A DNA stretch of 64,000 nucleotides from Anaerolineales bacterium (GCA_020847435.1 JADLBX010000012.1:80866-144865); one strand, 5' to 3'; positions 15,457-25,760 are shown, counted from the stretch's first letter. The notes: generated by a model not told the origin, from the sequence alone. Program-made: numbers and translations.

Positions 15457-18400
15457 TTATTTTGCCACTGGAATCTGAATAAAGAAGGTACTGCCGGGCA
15501 ATTTCTCTTCGTCGTAGCCGGGGCTTTCGACCCAAATTTTCCCTTTGTGCGCTTTGACGATGCCCGCCGCGATGGCGAGACCCAGACCCGGTCCGCCGCC
15601 TTTGAATTTGGTGCGCCCGGACGAGTGCAGTTCCACCTTGCCAAGTTGGTAGAGCTTCTCGAAGACGATCTTGTGATTCGCCGGGTCAATGCCGATGCCG
15701 GTATCGCGGACGCGAATCTCGCAGAATTGTTCATTGCCGTTCGCGACCACAGCCGCGCTCAAGTTGATCTTCCCGCCGTCGGGCGTGTATTTGACGGCGT
15801 TGACGATCACGTTATCCAGCGCTTTTTGCAGGAGTTCCGGGTCAGCCAGAACAGGCGGCATCGCGTTGAGGCTGGCGTCCAGCTCCACGGCGATCTGACG
15901 CGTCTTCAAGTCCTCGGCATAATCTTTTTGAATGAGGCGCAGGATCGGTCCGAGCGTCACATGTTCGAGGTGGGGGTTCAAAACCTGGTTTTCCAGCCGC
16001 GCCACATCCAACATGCTGTTGACGACCTGATGCAAACGTTCGCTCCCCTGGATGACGCCCTCGACCGCTTGCGTCAACTGTGCGTTGTCCTGGACGGCGG
16101 GCGCGGCTTTGACCATGCCCATGTAGCCTTTGATGACGGTGAGCGGTGTGCGGAGTTCGTGCGCCGCGACTTGAATGAAATCGCTTTTGTTCTTATCGAG
16201 TTTTTTGAGTGTGTCGTGCGCCACGCCCAGTTCCGCCACGCGTTGTTCGACCATGCGTTCCATCATCTCGTTGAAGCGCGTCACCTCGTCGAAGAGTCGG
16301 GCGTTTTCGAGCGCGATGGTGGCTTGGAGCGCGAAGGCGCTGGCGAGCAAGACGTCGTCATGGTTGAACGCGGAGGGGTCACTGCGGGTAACGATCAGCA
16401 TCCCGATAAGTTTGTTCTTGGGGTTCAGCGGCAGGCACAGCACGGAACGGTCGGACGGAAGCCACGGCGATTGACCCCAGCCGCGCGTCTGTTGGATGTC
16501 GTTGACGAGCATGGGCTTTTTCTGCTTGGCGACAAAATGCAGGACGCTCGTGCCGTTGATGTTGTAATTCAATTCTTCGATCGGCGCGCCGGGCGGATAG
16601 CCGCGCTGGGCGGCGAGGCGTACGCCGTTCACGTCATCGAGGAAGAGCGCGCTGCGGTCGTGCGGCATGACGTTCGCCAACTCCTTGATGATCTGCTCCG
16701 GCACCTCAGCCACCTTACCCAGCGATGAGATTTCCTGCAGGGCGTTGGTCAGCGCTTCCGCCGAACGGCGGCGGGCTTGTTCGCTCGAATACAATTTCGC
16801 GTTCTCGGCGGCGGTCTTGTCTGCCCATTCTTTGGCAACCGAGAGTTCCGCGGCGCGGTCGTGCGCTTCTTGGAGCAGTCGCTCCACCTGCTGTTGCGCC
16901 TGTTCTCTTTGCTGAGCCAGCATGATACGCAACAAGGCGCTGCTAACCAGGTTACGCACGCGCACGTACACTTCCCACTCATGCGTGGTCATCTCGACCC
17001 ACATGAATCCGAAACGGTTGCGCGCCAGCGTGAGCGGCATAACCACCGAGGTACTGCGTTGTTGCGCCGGCGCATTCCCGAGCGGCGTTAATTGACCGGT
17101 GGTCAGCACGGTGCGTTTCTTGGGGATCTCGAACTTCCCAGCCTCGTATTGAAACAGCACGTTATAACTTTCCTGGGTGGAAGCGATATCCTGCGGGGCG
17201 CTCACGTCGCCGTAATACATCACATACCAATGCCGAATATCCATGGCGGGGAAATGTTCCGTCACCGCCGCGCCGAGTTCGCTCATGCTCATGACCGGCG
17301 CCATCGAAAAACTAAAGCCTTGCAGAATCTGTTCCTGTTGTTCGAGCGCGAGCCGCCGGTATGCCTGCGCCCGCTGTGAAAGTTCGCCGGTCAACAGGCG
17401 CGCCTGCTGGAAGAGATTCTCCGCCAACAACATCACATTATGGTCAGTGATGCCGCCCAGCGCGTAACGCCGCATGACCGAGATGACGTTGTGCCAGACG
17501 CCGGCGCCCAGTGACTGCTTCTGCATCAACTCGACCACCGCGTTAATGGCTTTGAGGAAATCGTCGCTGGACGAGTTCTCGTTCAACGCCAGCAGGAACG
17601 CATCCCAGGCGCGCCCGAAACCCTCGCGGAACGCGGCGCGCGCGGCGTCGTGGTCGCCGATGCCGGCGGCGCTCAACAACGCCCGCAAGGCGGCTTCGCG
17701 TTTATTTTCCAGCCGACCGGTCTTCGCCACATCGTGCGGCGCGACCGCGGCTTGTTTGACGTTTTCCGGCAGGCATCCGCACGACCAGCGGATCAATAAC
17801 TGCGTCGGCGTCACCGTCGTGGTTTTCGCCGCGCCGCCGTGGATGCGCGTCATCAACGCCTCGAACGCCTGTTTGCCCGCCGTATAAAACGATTGCCGTA
17901 CGGTTGTGAGCGGCACGCCGATGGTTTGCGCCTCGCGCAGATCGTCGAAGCCTGCCACCGCCACATCATCTGGCACACGCACGCCGCGTTGCTGTAACGC
18001 TTCGAGCGCGCCGAACGCCATGCGGTCGTTCGCCGCGACGATCGCATCCACCCGCTTTTTGCGTTCGTCCAATAACGTGAACGCCGCCGTGCGTCCGCTC
18101 TCCGGCGTGAAATCGCCGTCCAGCACGAGGCGCGCGTCAAACGGCAAGCCGTGCGCTTTGAGTTCATCCTTGTATGCCTGGAAACGTTGCTCGGCGTCCA
18201 ACTGACCGGGGATGCCGCGCACGAACGCGATCTGTTTATACCCGTGCGTTTCGATCAAATGCCGCACTTCGGCGCGCATCCCTGCGCTGTTATCAGGCAC
18301 GAACATGGACGCGTCCTCGAGCTCCACCGACTGCGTCACGATCGGCGCCTTGCCGAAGCGTTTGCGGAACACCGCCAGATCGTCCGCGCTCGCGCCGTAG

Positions 18401-18648
18401 GCGACGTCGGCGGTCAGGATCAACCCGTCGAACTGTGCGGGCAGGGCAAGGTCATACAAGCCATAGGATTCTTTATCGTTTGCCGCATTGACGATGCGCT
18501 TCAGCCCGCCCCCGATAAAATGCACCACATTTACGTCCGCTTCTTCCGCCGCGTCGTTAATCCCCGCGCTGAACTCCGCGCCCCATGCCCGCCCCACCTG
18601 GGATGCGAAGATTGCGATCGTTTTACGTTTGGATGCAGGTGTCATCAT
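15457..18648 (-). CDS. Hybrid sensor histidine kinase with LacI-type ligand-binding domain and GAF domain
   Basis: A 1063-residue cytoplasmic sensor kinase without membrane helices. Residues about 9-295 are a LacI/GalR-type periplasmic-binding-fold sensor (IAIFASQ.., AAFTLLDERKKRVDAIVAANDRM, VPDDVAVAGFDD) but lack the DNA-binding helix-turn-helix. A helical and coiled-coil middle (about 320-625) and a GAF domain (about 635-790) follow. The kinase core has His830 in AAHELRTPLT, the N box NVIVNAVKYTP near 947, G1 DTGIGI near 981 and G2 GPGLGLAI near 1020. It would phosphorylate a response-regulator partner in reply to a soluble ligand, possibly a sugar. No cognate regulator is adjacent; the LuxR-type regulator at 51.6 kb is distant. 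Two in-frame ATGs (18648, 18645) are possible. Confidence 0.88.
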   Translation of the reverse strand: MMTPASKRKTIAIFASQVGRAWGAEFSAGINDAAEEADVNVVHFIGGGLKRIVNAANDKESYGLYDLALPAQFDGLILTADVAYGASADDLAVFRKRFGKAPIVTQSVELEDASMFVPDNSAGMRAEVRHLIETHGYKQIAFVRGIPGQLDAEQRFQAYKDELKAHGLPFDARLVLDGDFTPESGRTAAFTLLDERKKRVDAIVAANDRMAFGALEALQQRGVRVPDDVAVAGFDDLREAQTIGVPLTTVRQSFYTAGKQAFEALMTRIHGGAAKTTTVTPTQLLIRWSCGCLPENVKQAAVAPHDVAKTGRLENKREAALRALLSAAGIGDHDAARAAFREGFGRAWDAFLLALNENSSSDDFLKAINAVVELMQKQSLGAGVWHNVISVMRRYALGGITDHNVMLLAENLFQQARLLTGELSQRAQAYRRLALEQQEQILQGFSFSMAPVMSMSELGAAVTEHFPAMDIRHWYVMYYGDVSAPQDIASTQESYNVLFQYEAGKFEIPKKRTVLTTGQLTPLGNAPAQQRSTSVVMPLTLARNRFGFMWVEMTTHEWEVYVRVRNLVSSALLRIMLAQQREQAQQQVERLLQEAHDRAAELSVAKEWADKTAAENAKLYSSEQARRRSAEALTNALQEISSLGKVAEVPEQIIKELANVMPHDRSALFLDDVNGVRLAAQRGYPPGAPIEELNYNINGTSVLHFVAKQKKPMLVNDIQQTRGWGQSPWLPSDRSVLCLPLNPKNKLIGMLIVTRSDPSAFNHDDVLLASAFALQATIALENARLFDEVTRFNEMMERMVEQRVAELGVAHDTLKKLDKNKSDFIQVAAHELRTPLTVIKGYMGMVKAAPAVQDNAQLTQAVEGVIQGSERLHQVVNSMLDVARLENQVLNPHLEHVTLGPILRLIQKDYAEDLKTRQIAVELDASLNAMPPVLADPELLQKALDNVIVNAVKYTPDGGKINLSAAVVANGNEQFCEIRVRDTGIGIDPANHKIVFEKLYQLGKVELHSSGRTKFKGGGPGLGLAIAAGIVKAHKGKIWVESPGYDEEKLPGSTFFIQIPVAK

Positions 18649-18776
18649 ATTTTCAAATTAGACGAAGCGTCCCGCCGGCGCCGGAGCAACTGACAACCTC
18701 ACCATTAATCTGCAGGACGTTTCAAGTATAACGCTTCGCGCCGGACCTCAACCTGATTCTACGACTTACAAATTTC

Positions 18777-19613
18777 TCAAGCGGACGCGGCAAAAGGCAG
18801 GCGCATCTGCCACTGAGCAAGTCGTTCGCGTTCGAAGAAAGCGCGTTCAAAGACGACGCCGAGTTCTTCCGGGTAGATCGGTGGGACGTGCCACGTGCGC
18901 CCGGTAAATTTGGCGATCACCTGTCGGAGCGCGCGCGTGCCGAGCGCCTGTCCGCGCGCTTGCGGCTCGACCAGCGCCGACCAGATCACCACGTGGGTTG
19001 AATCGGGGTCCGAAATCGCCACGTACGCGTGCCCGTTGCGATACGCCCGCGCTGGAGGAGTCATCTGCGCGACGGTCTCACCGGCTAATTGCCACGGGAG
19101 ATCGCGCAAGCCGAACTGTGCGATCAACGCGCCCAGCTCGCGCAAGTCCATTTCGGTCAACTCATCCGGTTCCAGTTCAATCGCTTCCCGGCGGATATAG
19201 CCCACCAACCGGCGCACAGTTTGAAAGCCGGCTTTTTCATATAAATGCACCGCGGCGTCGTTCTGCTCGATCACTTCGAGCGTCAGTTCGCGGTCGCCGC
19301 GTTCGCGCGCCTGCTGGATCAATTTTTGCATGAGCCATGAGCCCGCGCCGTTGCCGCGCAGTCCCTTTGAGATGCCCATCGCCGCGAGCCGGCTCACCCA
19401 GCCGCGCCGCGCGACCAACGCAACGCCTTCCGGCTTGCCGTCCACGAGCAGGACGCGGCTGGCGGTCAAGTCTATGCTGTCCTTGTGGACCATGGCAAGG
19501 AATTGCGAAATGTTGAAGTGGATCGGAACCGGGTATTCTTCAAAGCCGCGATTCAGCGTTTGGACCAGATCCGGCAGAGATGAATCGGAGGCAGACAGGA
19601 GGGCAAAATCCAT
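18777..19613 (-). CDS. GNAT-family N-acetyltransferase
   Basis: A 278-residue protein. The first ~150 residues are a GNAT domain with a clear acetyl-CoA loop (GISKGLRGNGAGSWLMQ) and the AAVHLYEKAGFQTVRR motif. The rest resembles a second, weaker acetyltransferase domain. The substrate is unknown. The ATG at 19613 was chosen over an upstream in-frame start because a minus-strand TAAAAT sits 7 bases before it (leaderless). The upstream extension would run through the divergent promoter of the MFS gene. Confidence 0.8.
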   Translation of the reverse strand: MDFALLSASDSSLPDLVQTLNRGFEEYPVPIHFNISQFLAMVHKDSIDLTASRVLLVDGKPEGVALVARRGWVSRLAAMGISKGLRGNGAGSWLMQKLIQQARERGDRELTLEVIEQNDAAVHLYEKAGFQTVRRLVGYIRREAIELEPDELTEMDLRELGALIAQFGLRDLPWQLAGETVAQMTPPARAYRNGHAYVAISDPDSTHVVIWSALVEPQARGQALGTRALRQVIAKFTGRTWHVPPIYPEELGVVFERAFFERERLAQWQMRLPFAASA

Positions 19614-19670
19614 GTCCCAAATTTTACACGCATCCAATGTATAATCCGCCCGTTCAAAGAGGACAATTTC

Positions 19671-20921
19671 ATGACAGACTATAAACGCCTTGCGGCAAAG
19701 ATCACGACCACATTGTTCATCGCGCAAAGTTTTGCGTCGGCGGGGTTCATCGCCGCCGCCGCCATCAACCCGATCCTGGGCGCAAAACTGGCGTCCGATC
19801 GTTCGCTGGCGACCCTGCCCACCGCCGCGTATTTGTTGAGCGGCGCGCTTTCGGCTTCAGCGTGGGGCTTCATCATGGACCGCATCGGGCGGCGCAACGG
19901 GATCGTCTCGGGTTTGTTGATCGGCGTGGTGGGGAACGCGTTGGTTTTATTCGCCATCCAGCGCGCCTCGTTTCTGCTGGTCATCCTCGGCTTGATGATG
20001 ATGGGCGCCACGAACTCCGCCGTGCAACTCGGGCGCTTCGCCGCGGCGGAGGTCAACCCGCCCGACCGGCGCGGACGCGCGATCTCGATGGTGGTGCTGG
20101 GCGGCGTGGTTGGCACAGTTCTGGCGCGCGTCTCGGCGGTGCCGGTCAGCGGATTTGTGGTGAGCATCGGCTGGGACGAACTCGCCGGCGCGTATTTCAC
20201 CACGCTGGTTTTATTTGCCCTCGCTTCGTTGATCGTATTTGTCGGCCTGCGCCCCGACCCGCGCGACGTGGGCAAGGAAGTGGCAAAGCAATACCCCGAA
20301 TCAACCCCGCACGGCGAAGCCAGACCGATCTTTCAAATCTTGCGCCAACCGGCGGCGATCACTGCGGTGGCGGCAATGGCATTGGGGCAGGTCGTGATGG
20401 TCGCCATCATGGTCATCACCTCCCTGCACATGGAAGACCACCAACACGCGCGCGCCGACATTTACACCGTCATCTCGGCGCACACGTTCGGCATGTTCGC
20501 GCCCTCGATCATCTCCGGCTGGCTGTTGGATAAGATCGGGCGCGGGCGAATGATCCTCATCGGCGCGTCCACGCTGTTGCTTGCCTGCATCACCGCGCCG
20601 CTTTCGCCAGACGTGTTGCCGTTGGGCATCGCGCTCTTCCTGCTCGGCTTGGGTTGGAACTTCTGTTTCGTCGGCGGTTCCACCTTGCTTGCAGATCAAC
20701 TCTCGCCGCTTGAACGCTCGCGCACACAAGGCACGAACGATTTCCTCGTCGGGCTTGCCTCGGCGATCATCAGCCTCTCCAGCGGATTCATCTTCGACGC
20801 CACGAGTTATACGATGATGGCGATCATCGCCGGCGCGCTGGCGCTTGTGCCGCTGGTGATGGCGCTTTCTTACATGCGGAAAAGCGCGGCGCCTGCGAGT
20901 GTGTATGTTGGGGGCAAGTAG
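19671..20921 (+). CDS. MFS transporter
   Basis: A 416-residue major-facilitator protein with twelve predicted hydrophobic segments. It carries the loop 2-3 signature GFIMDRIGRRNG and a related GWLLDKIGRGR between helices 8 and 9. The central loop is polar (about residues 185-220). The direction and substrate of transport cannot be told. The ATG at 19671 has GAGGA 7 bases upstream and a TATAAT at 19640-19645. It is divergently transcribed from the GNAT gene. Confidence 0.85.
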   Translation: MTDYKRLAAKITTTLFIAQSFASAGFIAAAAINPILGAKLASDRSLATLPTAAYLLSGALSASAWGFIMDRIGRRNGIVSGLLIGVVGNALVLFAIQRASFLLVILGLMMMGATNSAVQLGRFAAAEVNPPDRRGRAISMVVLGGVVGTVLARVSAVPVSGFVVSIGWDELAGAYFTTLVLFALASLIVFVGLRPDPRDVGKEVAKQYPESTPHGEARPIFQILRQPAAITAVAAMALGQVVMVAIMVITSLHMEDHQHARADIYTVISAHTFGMFAPSIISGWLLDKIGRGRMILIGASTLLLACITAPLSPDVLPLGIALFLLGLGWNFCFVGGSTLLADQLSPLERSRTQGTNDFLVGLASAIISLSSGFIFDATSYTMMAIIAGALALVPLVMALSYMRKSAAPASVYVGGK

Positions 20922-20937
20922 GCAGGGAGGCGCGTAC

Positions 20938-21028
20938 ACAAGTAGACACGTAGATACGTAGAAAAAAAACAGGTAAACACTGGAAACATATTTCCGTGTT
21001 TACCTGTTTTCTTGTTTACTTGTTTCCG
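20938..21028. repeat. ACGTGTTTACCTGTTT repeat forming a long hairpin terminator
   Basis: Repeats of the family seen at 361-455. The core (20967-20986 with 20991-21010) makes a ~20-bp, nearly perfect stem, AACAGGTAAACAC..GTGTTTACCTGTT. T-rich tails lie on both strands, so it can terminate both convergent genes. The minus-strand gene's TAG stop lies 9 bases from the array. Confidence 0.8.
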
Positions 21029-21036
21029 TACTTCAA

Positions 21037-23022
21037 CTACTTGATCTCCACCTGATACGCCGCAGATAAACGCGTGTACCGCGTCGTGCCGGTCACGATC
21101 AGAATCGCCTCTTCGCCGGGCTTCAACGAAAACGGGAAGACAGCCGTCTGGTCGGCGTTGACCGGGATTTGAGTCACAGTGGCAGTGTCGCCTTTGACGA
21201 TGAGCGACAGGCGGAAGGTCTGCGGGAGAACGTTTTCGACGCGCGCGAACCCAGCGGAGACCCAGCCGCCATCGTCCGCTTCAAAATCGGACTGGTAGCC
21301 TGCCGCGTCCACTTTGACGTCGTCCAACAGGAAGCCTTCGCCGTTGACCGCCGCGTCCGTGATGTATTCGAAGCGGATCTGCACTTTCTTGCCGGCGAAT
21401 TGCGAGAGATCAACATCTTCTTGAACCCAATCGCCGGTTTGACCGTTGTAGCCGCAACCGTACGAATTCCCGGACGGGTCTTCAGTGGTGCAGGACGGCG
21501 TGGTGAGAATTTCCCACGTCTGCCCATCGGTGGAGGCTTCGAGGAAGAGATAATCGTAATCGGTCTCGAGGTCGTACCACATCGAATACGACAGCGTGAT
21601 CGGCGCGCTGGTGTTGGTGAAATCGAACTCGCGCGTGAGCATCATGTTCGATTCGTCGCCTTTGTTCGACCAGAAGGCGTATTTACCGGAGTGGGCGTCG
21701 GCGGGGAGCAGTTTCGCCACCGTCGAGCCGCTGAAGGTCAACGTGTGATCGCCCGCGCAGTTAATCGTGAAATAGTCAATGCCGTATTGGTTGACCGATC
21801 CGCTCGTCGAAGTCGGGCAGGCTGAAATAGGTTCGGATACCAAAATTCTAAGCGCTTCGGGGTAGTTGTTGTAGTGATAGCGCCCGTCGCCCACAGACGA
21901 ATCTTGCAACCACATCGTCGCCGCCCAATCCATGAACACATCGTCGGCAGTGACGGGTTGCCCCGTTTGCGGGTCGGTGACCTTTAATTCGACAAACGTT
22001 TCGTCAATGCTTGCCAGTCCGTTTTCGGGATGTTTGACGACTTCCTTGGTCGCGTCCTCGCCGAAGCGGTCGAGCAAGTAGGCAAGGTAGAGGAACGACT
22101 GCCCGTAATGAGGTCCGTTCGAGCCGGGGTCGGGCGACCAATCGGTAAGGTTGATATCCGGCTCGGAGACGTAGTAATAATCGAAGTAGATCGGATATCC
22201 GTTCAACAGTTCGGCGACCACCGAAAAACCTTCGTTAATCCACGAGGCTTCGTTGCGGTCGGTGTTCCAGTGGATCATGTGCTGGAACTCGTGAGCGAGC
22301 GTGCCGTAGGTGTCCTCCGCGCCCAGGTCCATATTGTCGGCGTTGAAGAAGAACATTTCGTGCCCGTTGGAATATTCTTTGACGAGCGGGTTGTATTCAT
22401 CCGGGGTGGAATAATAGCCCGCGTTCGAGAAGCCCGTGCCGCGCACGTAGATAATGAAGATGCGCGGATCGCCGTCCACGCCGGGATTTGGCTCACTGCC
22501 GAAGAACTCGCGGTTGGTTGGGTACATCTGGTTCTCGAAGGCGTCGCCGAGTTTTTTCAGATCGCCCTCATCGTACTTCACGCCGTTCTCGATCCAGAAA
22601 TAAATGTGTTCGCCGACGTAGCGCAAGGTGGCTTTGGCTTGGAAGTTTTCCACCGTATCCATATTCATTACCCAGAAGGTCTCCTCTTCGTCCAGTTTGT
22701 ATGACTTGGAGGAGACGGTGGTGGGCACATTGCAGATTTTTTGCAAGCGACACGCCAGTTCATACGGATTATTTTCCGGCACAAGCGTTTGCGACAGCGT
22801 TTCAACGGTCTCGGTAGAGATCGCCTCCGTGGTCGGGCGCTCGACCTCCGGGGTGGATGTGGGCGTTTCAAACACGTCAATGGGCGGCAATGGAAAATCG
22901 GTGGGAATATTTTGCGATGCCTGATAGACGAGATACCCCGCCGCGGCGATCGTGAGGCACGCGCAACAGAGCAGGACGGCAACGATGCCGCCGACGATTT
23001 TGGCAGTATTGTCTGAACTCAT
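21037..23022 (-). CDS. Secreted metalloprotease, immune-inhibitor-A/M6- or M30-like
   Basis: A 661-residue exported protease. Residues 8-34 form a signal anchor and 40-85 a Thr/Pro/Glu-rich linker. The catalytic domain has the zinc motif H244-E-F-Q-H248 in TLAHEFQHMIHW and a downstream Glu264 in WINEGFS, as in gluzincins of the M30/M6 type. The C-terminal half carries a MAM-like domain with the AFWSNKGDESNMMLTREFDF and MWYDLETDYDYLFLEASTDG stretches that are typical of immune-inhibitor-A peptidases. It probably degrades extracellular protein. The ATG at 23022 follows AAGGAGAAGCC. It is monocistronic, ending at a hairpin repeat. Confidence 0.8.
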   Translation of the reverse strand: MSSDNTAKIVGGIVAVLLCCACLTIAAAGYLVYQASQNIPTDFPLPPIDVFETPTSTPEVERPTTEAISTETVETLSQTLVPENNPYELACRLQKICNVPTTVSSKSYKLDEEETFWVMNMDTVENFQAKATLRYVGEHIYFWIENGVKYDEGDLKKLGDAFENQMYPTNREFFGSEPNPGVDGDPRIFIIYVRGTGFSNAGYYSTPDEYNPLVKEYSNGHEMFFFNADNMDLGAEDTYGTLAHEFQHMIHWNTDRNEASWINEGFSVVAELLNGYPIYFDYYYVSEPDINLTDWSPDPGSNGPHYGQSFLYLAYLLDRFGEDATKEVVKHPENGLASIDETFVELKVTDPQTGQPVTADDVFMDWAATMWLQDSSVGDGRYHYNNYPEALRILVSEPISACPTSTSGSVNQYGIDYFTINCAGDHTLTFSGSTVAKLLPADAHSGKYAFWSNKGDESNMMLTREFDFTNTSAPITLSYSMWYDLETDYDYLFLEASTDGQTWEILTTPSCTTEDPSGNSYGCGYNGQTGDWVQEDVDLSQFAGKKVQIRFEYITDAAVNGEGFLLDDVKVDAAGYQSDFEADDGGWVSAGFARVENVLPQTFRLSLIVKGDTATVTQIPVNADQTAVFPFSLKPGEEAILIVTGTTRYTRLSAAYQVEIK

Positions 23023-23186
23023 GGATGGCTTCTCCTTGATGAAATTCCCCGCATCTTATCGTATTTCAATGAAATTGGCATTAGGAAACCTGTCATGAGC
23101 AACAAAAGTTTTCTTTCCTCCTTCATCTTTCCAATCGCCGCGTGAAAGAGGAAAGAAGAAAGATACGGGAGCCGTTAAATTAAAGA

Positions 23187-23217
23187 GATACGGGAGCAGT
23201 TGAACTGCTCCCGTATC
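23187..23217 (-). terminator. Terminator of the ClpC gene
   Basis: A 15-bp inverted repeat, GATACGGGAGCAGTT / AACTGCTCCCGTATC, around a single G, with a partial extra copy at 23161-23175. On the minus strand it lies just after the ClpC stop and is followed by TCTTTAATTTAA. Its core, GCAGTTGAACTGC, recurs in the terminators at 56535 and 63602. Confidence 0.7.
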
Positions 23218-23220
23218 AAA

Positions 23221-25695
23221 TCACGCCTCGGCGGGTTGTTTCGCCTTCTTCTTCACCGGCTCGGACGTGTGGAAGATGATCTTGCTTTCCTGCTCGTCCA
23301 CGTCCACCGTCACGGCCGCGCCGTCTTTGTATTTGTTGCTGAGCAGTTCCATCGAAAGCGGACTCTCCACGTTCTTTTGGATGGCGCGGCGCAGCGGGCG
23401 CGCGCCGAACGCGGGATCGTAGCCAGCCTTCGCCAGCCACTTGCGCGCCGCGTCGGTCAACTCGACGGTGATGTTATGGTCGTTCAAACGGTCCTGCACT
23501 TCCTTCATTTGCAGGACGACGATCTCCTCCATCTGTTCGAGCGAGAGCGGCGAGAACATGATGATCTCGTCTATGCGGTTGAGGAACTCGGGACGGAACG
23601 CGCTCTTCAGCGCCTTCTCGATCTTGTCGTGCTGGTCGCGTTCCTCGTCAGTAGCTTTGGACTGCAAGAAGCCGAGAGTACCGCCCTTCCGCACGTATTC
23701 GGTACCCAGGTTCGACGTCATGATCAGAACCGTGTTGCGGAAGTCCACCACATTGCCCTGACCGTCGGTGAGTCGCCCATCGTCCAAAATTTGCAGGAGC
23801 GCGTTCCACACTTCGGGATGCGCTTTCTCGATCTCATCAAACAGGATGACGCGATACGGGCGCCTGCGGACCGCTTCGGTAAGTTGACCGCCTTCCTCAT
23901 AGCCGACGTATCCCGGCGGCGCGCCGAACAAGCGCGAGACCGTGTGCTGTTCGCGATACTCCGACATATCAATCCGCACAAGCGCGTCCTCGTCGTCGAA
24001 CATGAACCAGGCGAGGGCTTTGGCGAGTTCCGTCTTGCCGACGCCTGAAGGCCCGATAAAGATGAACGAACCGATCGGGCGCGACGGGTCTTTCAAACCG
24101 CTGCGCGCGCGACGGATCGCGTCCGAGATCGCGTGGATGGCTTCCTCCTGCCCGATGATGCGCTCGTGTAAGCGCGCCTCCATGTGCAGGAGTTTTTCGG
24201 CTTCGGTCTCAAGCATTTGCGTTACCGGGATGCCCGTCCATTGATGCACGACCGCGGCGATGTCTTCCACGTTGACTTCTTCATCCAGTTGGTGTTCCAC
24301 TTCCCAGGTACTGCGTTTCTCGTTGTATTCCTCGGAAATCCGCAAACGTTCCGATTTCTTCTTCGCGGCAAGTTCATAGTCGCGCGCCACGCCCGCTTGT
24401 TCCTCTTCGGCTTGCAGTTTTTCGATCTCGGTCTTCAGCGCCTTGAGGTCGGGCGGCATGGAATACAACGCCACGCGCAATTTCGCCGCGGCTTCGTCCA
24501 TCAGGTCAATGGCTTTATCGGGCAAGCGGCGGTCCGTCACATAGCGGTCTGCCAACCGCGCCGCGGCAACCAGCGCGTCATCCGCAAAGCGGACTTTGTG
24601 ATGCGCCTCGTAGCGGTCGCGCAAACCGTGCAGCATCTTGATCGTGTCGTCCACGTTCGGTTCTTCGACGTAGATCGGCGCAAAACGGCGTTCGAGCGCC
24701 GCATCTTTCTCGATGTATTTGTGATATTCGTCCAGCGTCGTCGCGCCGATGCACTGCAACTCGCCGCGCGCCAACGCCGGCTTGAGCATGTTCGACGCGT
24801 CCATCGCGCCTTGCGCCGCGCCCGCGCCGACGACCGTGTGCAATTCATCAATCATCATGATGATGTCGCCGCCCGCGCGTTGGATTTCCTCCACGACGGC
24901 TTTTAACCGCTCTTCAAATTCGCCTCTAAATCGGGACCCGGCGATCATCGCGCCCAAGTCGAGCGCCACCACCCTTTTGCCTGTAAGAATCTCCGGCACA
25001 TCGTTGTTGGCGATCTTCTGCGCGAGTCCTTCCACAATGGCGGTCTTGCCGACGCCCGCTTCGCCGATCAGCACCGGGTTGTTCTTCGTGCGGCGCGACA
25101 GAATCTGAATCAACCGCAGGATTTCGTTATCGCGCCCGATGACCGGGTCGAGTTTACCTTCGCGCGCCAGTTGAGTCAGGTCGCGTGAATACTTGTCCAA
25201 CGTGCGGTAGCGCGACTCAGCCTGCGGGTCGGTGACGCGTTGTCCGCCGCGTAAATCCTGCACGGCGGAATAGACGCGGTCGCGCGTCAAGCCCGCCGAT
25301 TCCAAAATGCGCGCGGCGGGCGTGTTGCGTTCCGTCAAAATGGCGAGGAAGATATGTTCGGTGGAGATGTATTCGTCTTTGAGGCGGTTGGCTTCCTCGT
25401 TGGCGAGGTCAATGATCCGCTTGACGCGGGGCGTGATAAAAATTTGTCCCGCGCCGCCGCCGAAGATGTTGGCTTTCGGGCTGGCACGCAAGGTCGCGTC
25501 GAGGCGTTCAGTCAACGCTTCGGGGCTGACGCTCAGTTTTTCCAAAATTTGGGGAATCACCCCGCCGGGCTGTTCGATCAGCGCGAGCAGGATATGTTCG
25601 GTATCAATCTGGTTATGTCCGTAGCGCTGGATGATCTCCGCCGCGCGTTGGGCGGCTTCCTGCGCTCGTTCGGTAAATCGGTCAAATCGCATCAT
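23221..25695 (-). CDS. clpC: ATP-dependent Clp protease ATP-binding subunit, ClpC type
   Basis: An 824-residue Hsp100 AAA+ unfoldase. It has two N-terminal Clp-N repeats ([16 protein letters not shown].., [13 protein letters not shown]). AAA-1 carries Walker A GEAGVGKT at about 211-218. A short UVR-like middle segment ([16 protein letters not shown]) stands where ClpB would have a long coiled coil. AAA-2 carries GPSGVGKT and an LGF tripeptide (GGTLGFLQ) of the kind that docks ClpP. This argues for ClpC, a protease partner, over ClpB. The ATG at 25695 was chosen because GGAGG is 10 bases upstream. Expression may be tuned by the leader hairpin and the TATAAT at 25755-25750. No clpP lies in the window. 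Confidence 0.88.
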   Translation of the reverse strand: MMRFDRFTERAQEAAQRAAEIIQRYGHNQIDTEHILLALIEQPGGVIPQILEKLSVSPEALTERLDATLRASPKANIFGGGAGQIFITPRVKRIIDLANEEANRLKDEYISTEHIFLAILTERNTPAARILESAGLTRDRVYSAVQDLRGGQRVTDPQAESRYRTLDKYSRDLTQLAREGKLDPVIGRDNEILRLIQILSRRTKNNPVLIGEAGVGKTAIVEGLAQKIANNDVPEILTGKRVVALDLGAMIAGSRFRGEFEERLKAVVEEIQRAGGDIIMMIDELHTVVGAGAAQGAMDASNMLKPALARGELQCIGATTLDEYHKYIEKDAALERRFAPIYVEEPNVDDTIKMLHGLRDRYEAHHKVRFADDALVAAARLADRYVTDRRLPDKAIDLMDEAAAKLRVALYSMPPDLKALKTEIEKLQAEEEQAGVARDYELAAKKKSERLRISEEYNEKRSTWEVEHQLDEEVNVEDIAAVVHQWTGIPVTQMLETEAEKLLHMEARLHERIIGQEEAIHAISDAIRRARSGLKDPSRPIGSFIFIGPSGVGKTELAKALAWFMFDDEDALVRIDMSEYREQHTVSRLFGAPPGYVGYEEGGQLTEAVRRRPYRVILFDEIEKAHPEVWNALLQILDDGRLTDGQGNVVDFRNTVLIMTSNLGTEYVRKGGTLGFLQSKATDEERDQHDKIEKALKSAFRPEFLNRIDEIIMFSPLSLEQMEEIVVLQMKEVQDRLNDHNITVELTDAARKWLAKAGYDPAFGARPLRRAIQKNVESPLSMELLSNKYKDGAAVTVDVDEQESKIIFHTSEPVKKKAKQPAEA

Positions 25696-25713
25696 GGGAT
25701 TGGTTCCTCCGTG

Positions 25714-25755
25714 GGGCAAATTGGCAATTTGCCCGACCTAATTGGTCGCATTATA
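25714..25755 (-). promoter_or_regulatory. clpC -10 element and leader hairpin next to the ribosome-binding site
   Basis: A minus-strand TATAAT lies at 25755-25750. The transcript then contains a 9-bp hairpin, GGGCAAATT-GCC-AATTTGCCC (25734-25714), that ends three bases before the GGAGG. No convincing -35 is seen. The hairpin could mask ribosome binding; this is inference. Confidence 0.45.
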
Positions 25756-25760
25756 ACAAA

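Noticed and set aside
15547..16728. A 393-codon plus-strand open frame
   Set aside because: It is antisense to the histidine kinase gene and shows no family motif; a high-GC shadow.
23221..25695. Calling the chaperone ClpB
   Set aside because: The long ClpB middle coiled coil is missing and an LGF tripeptide for ClpP docking is present, so ClpC fits better.
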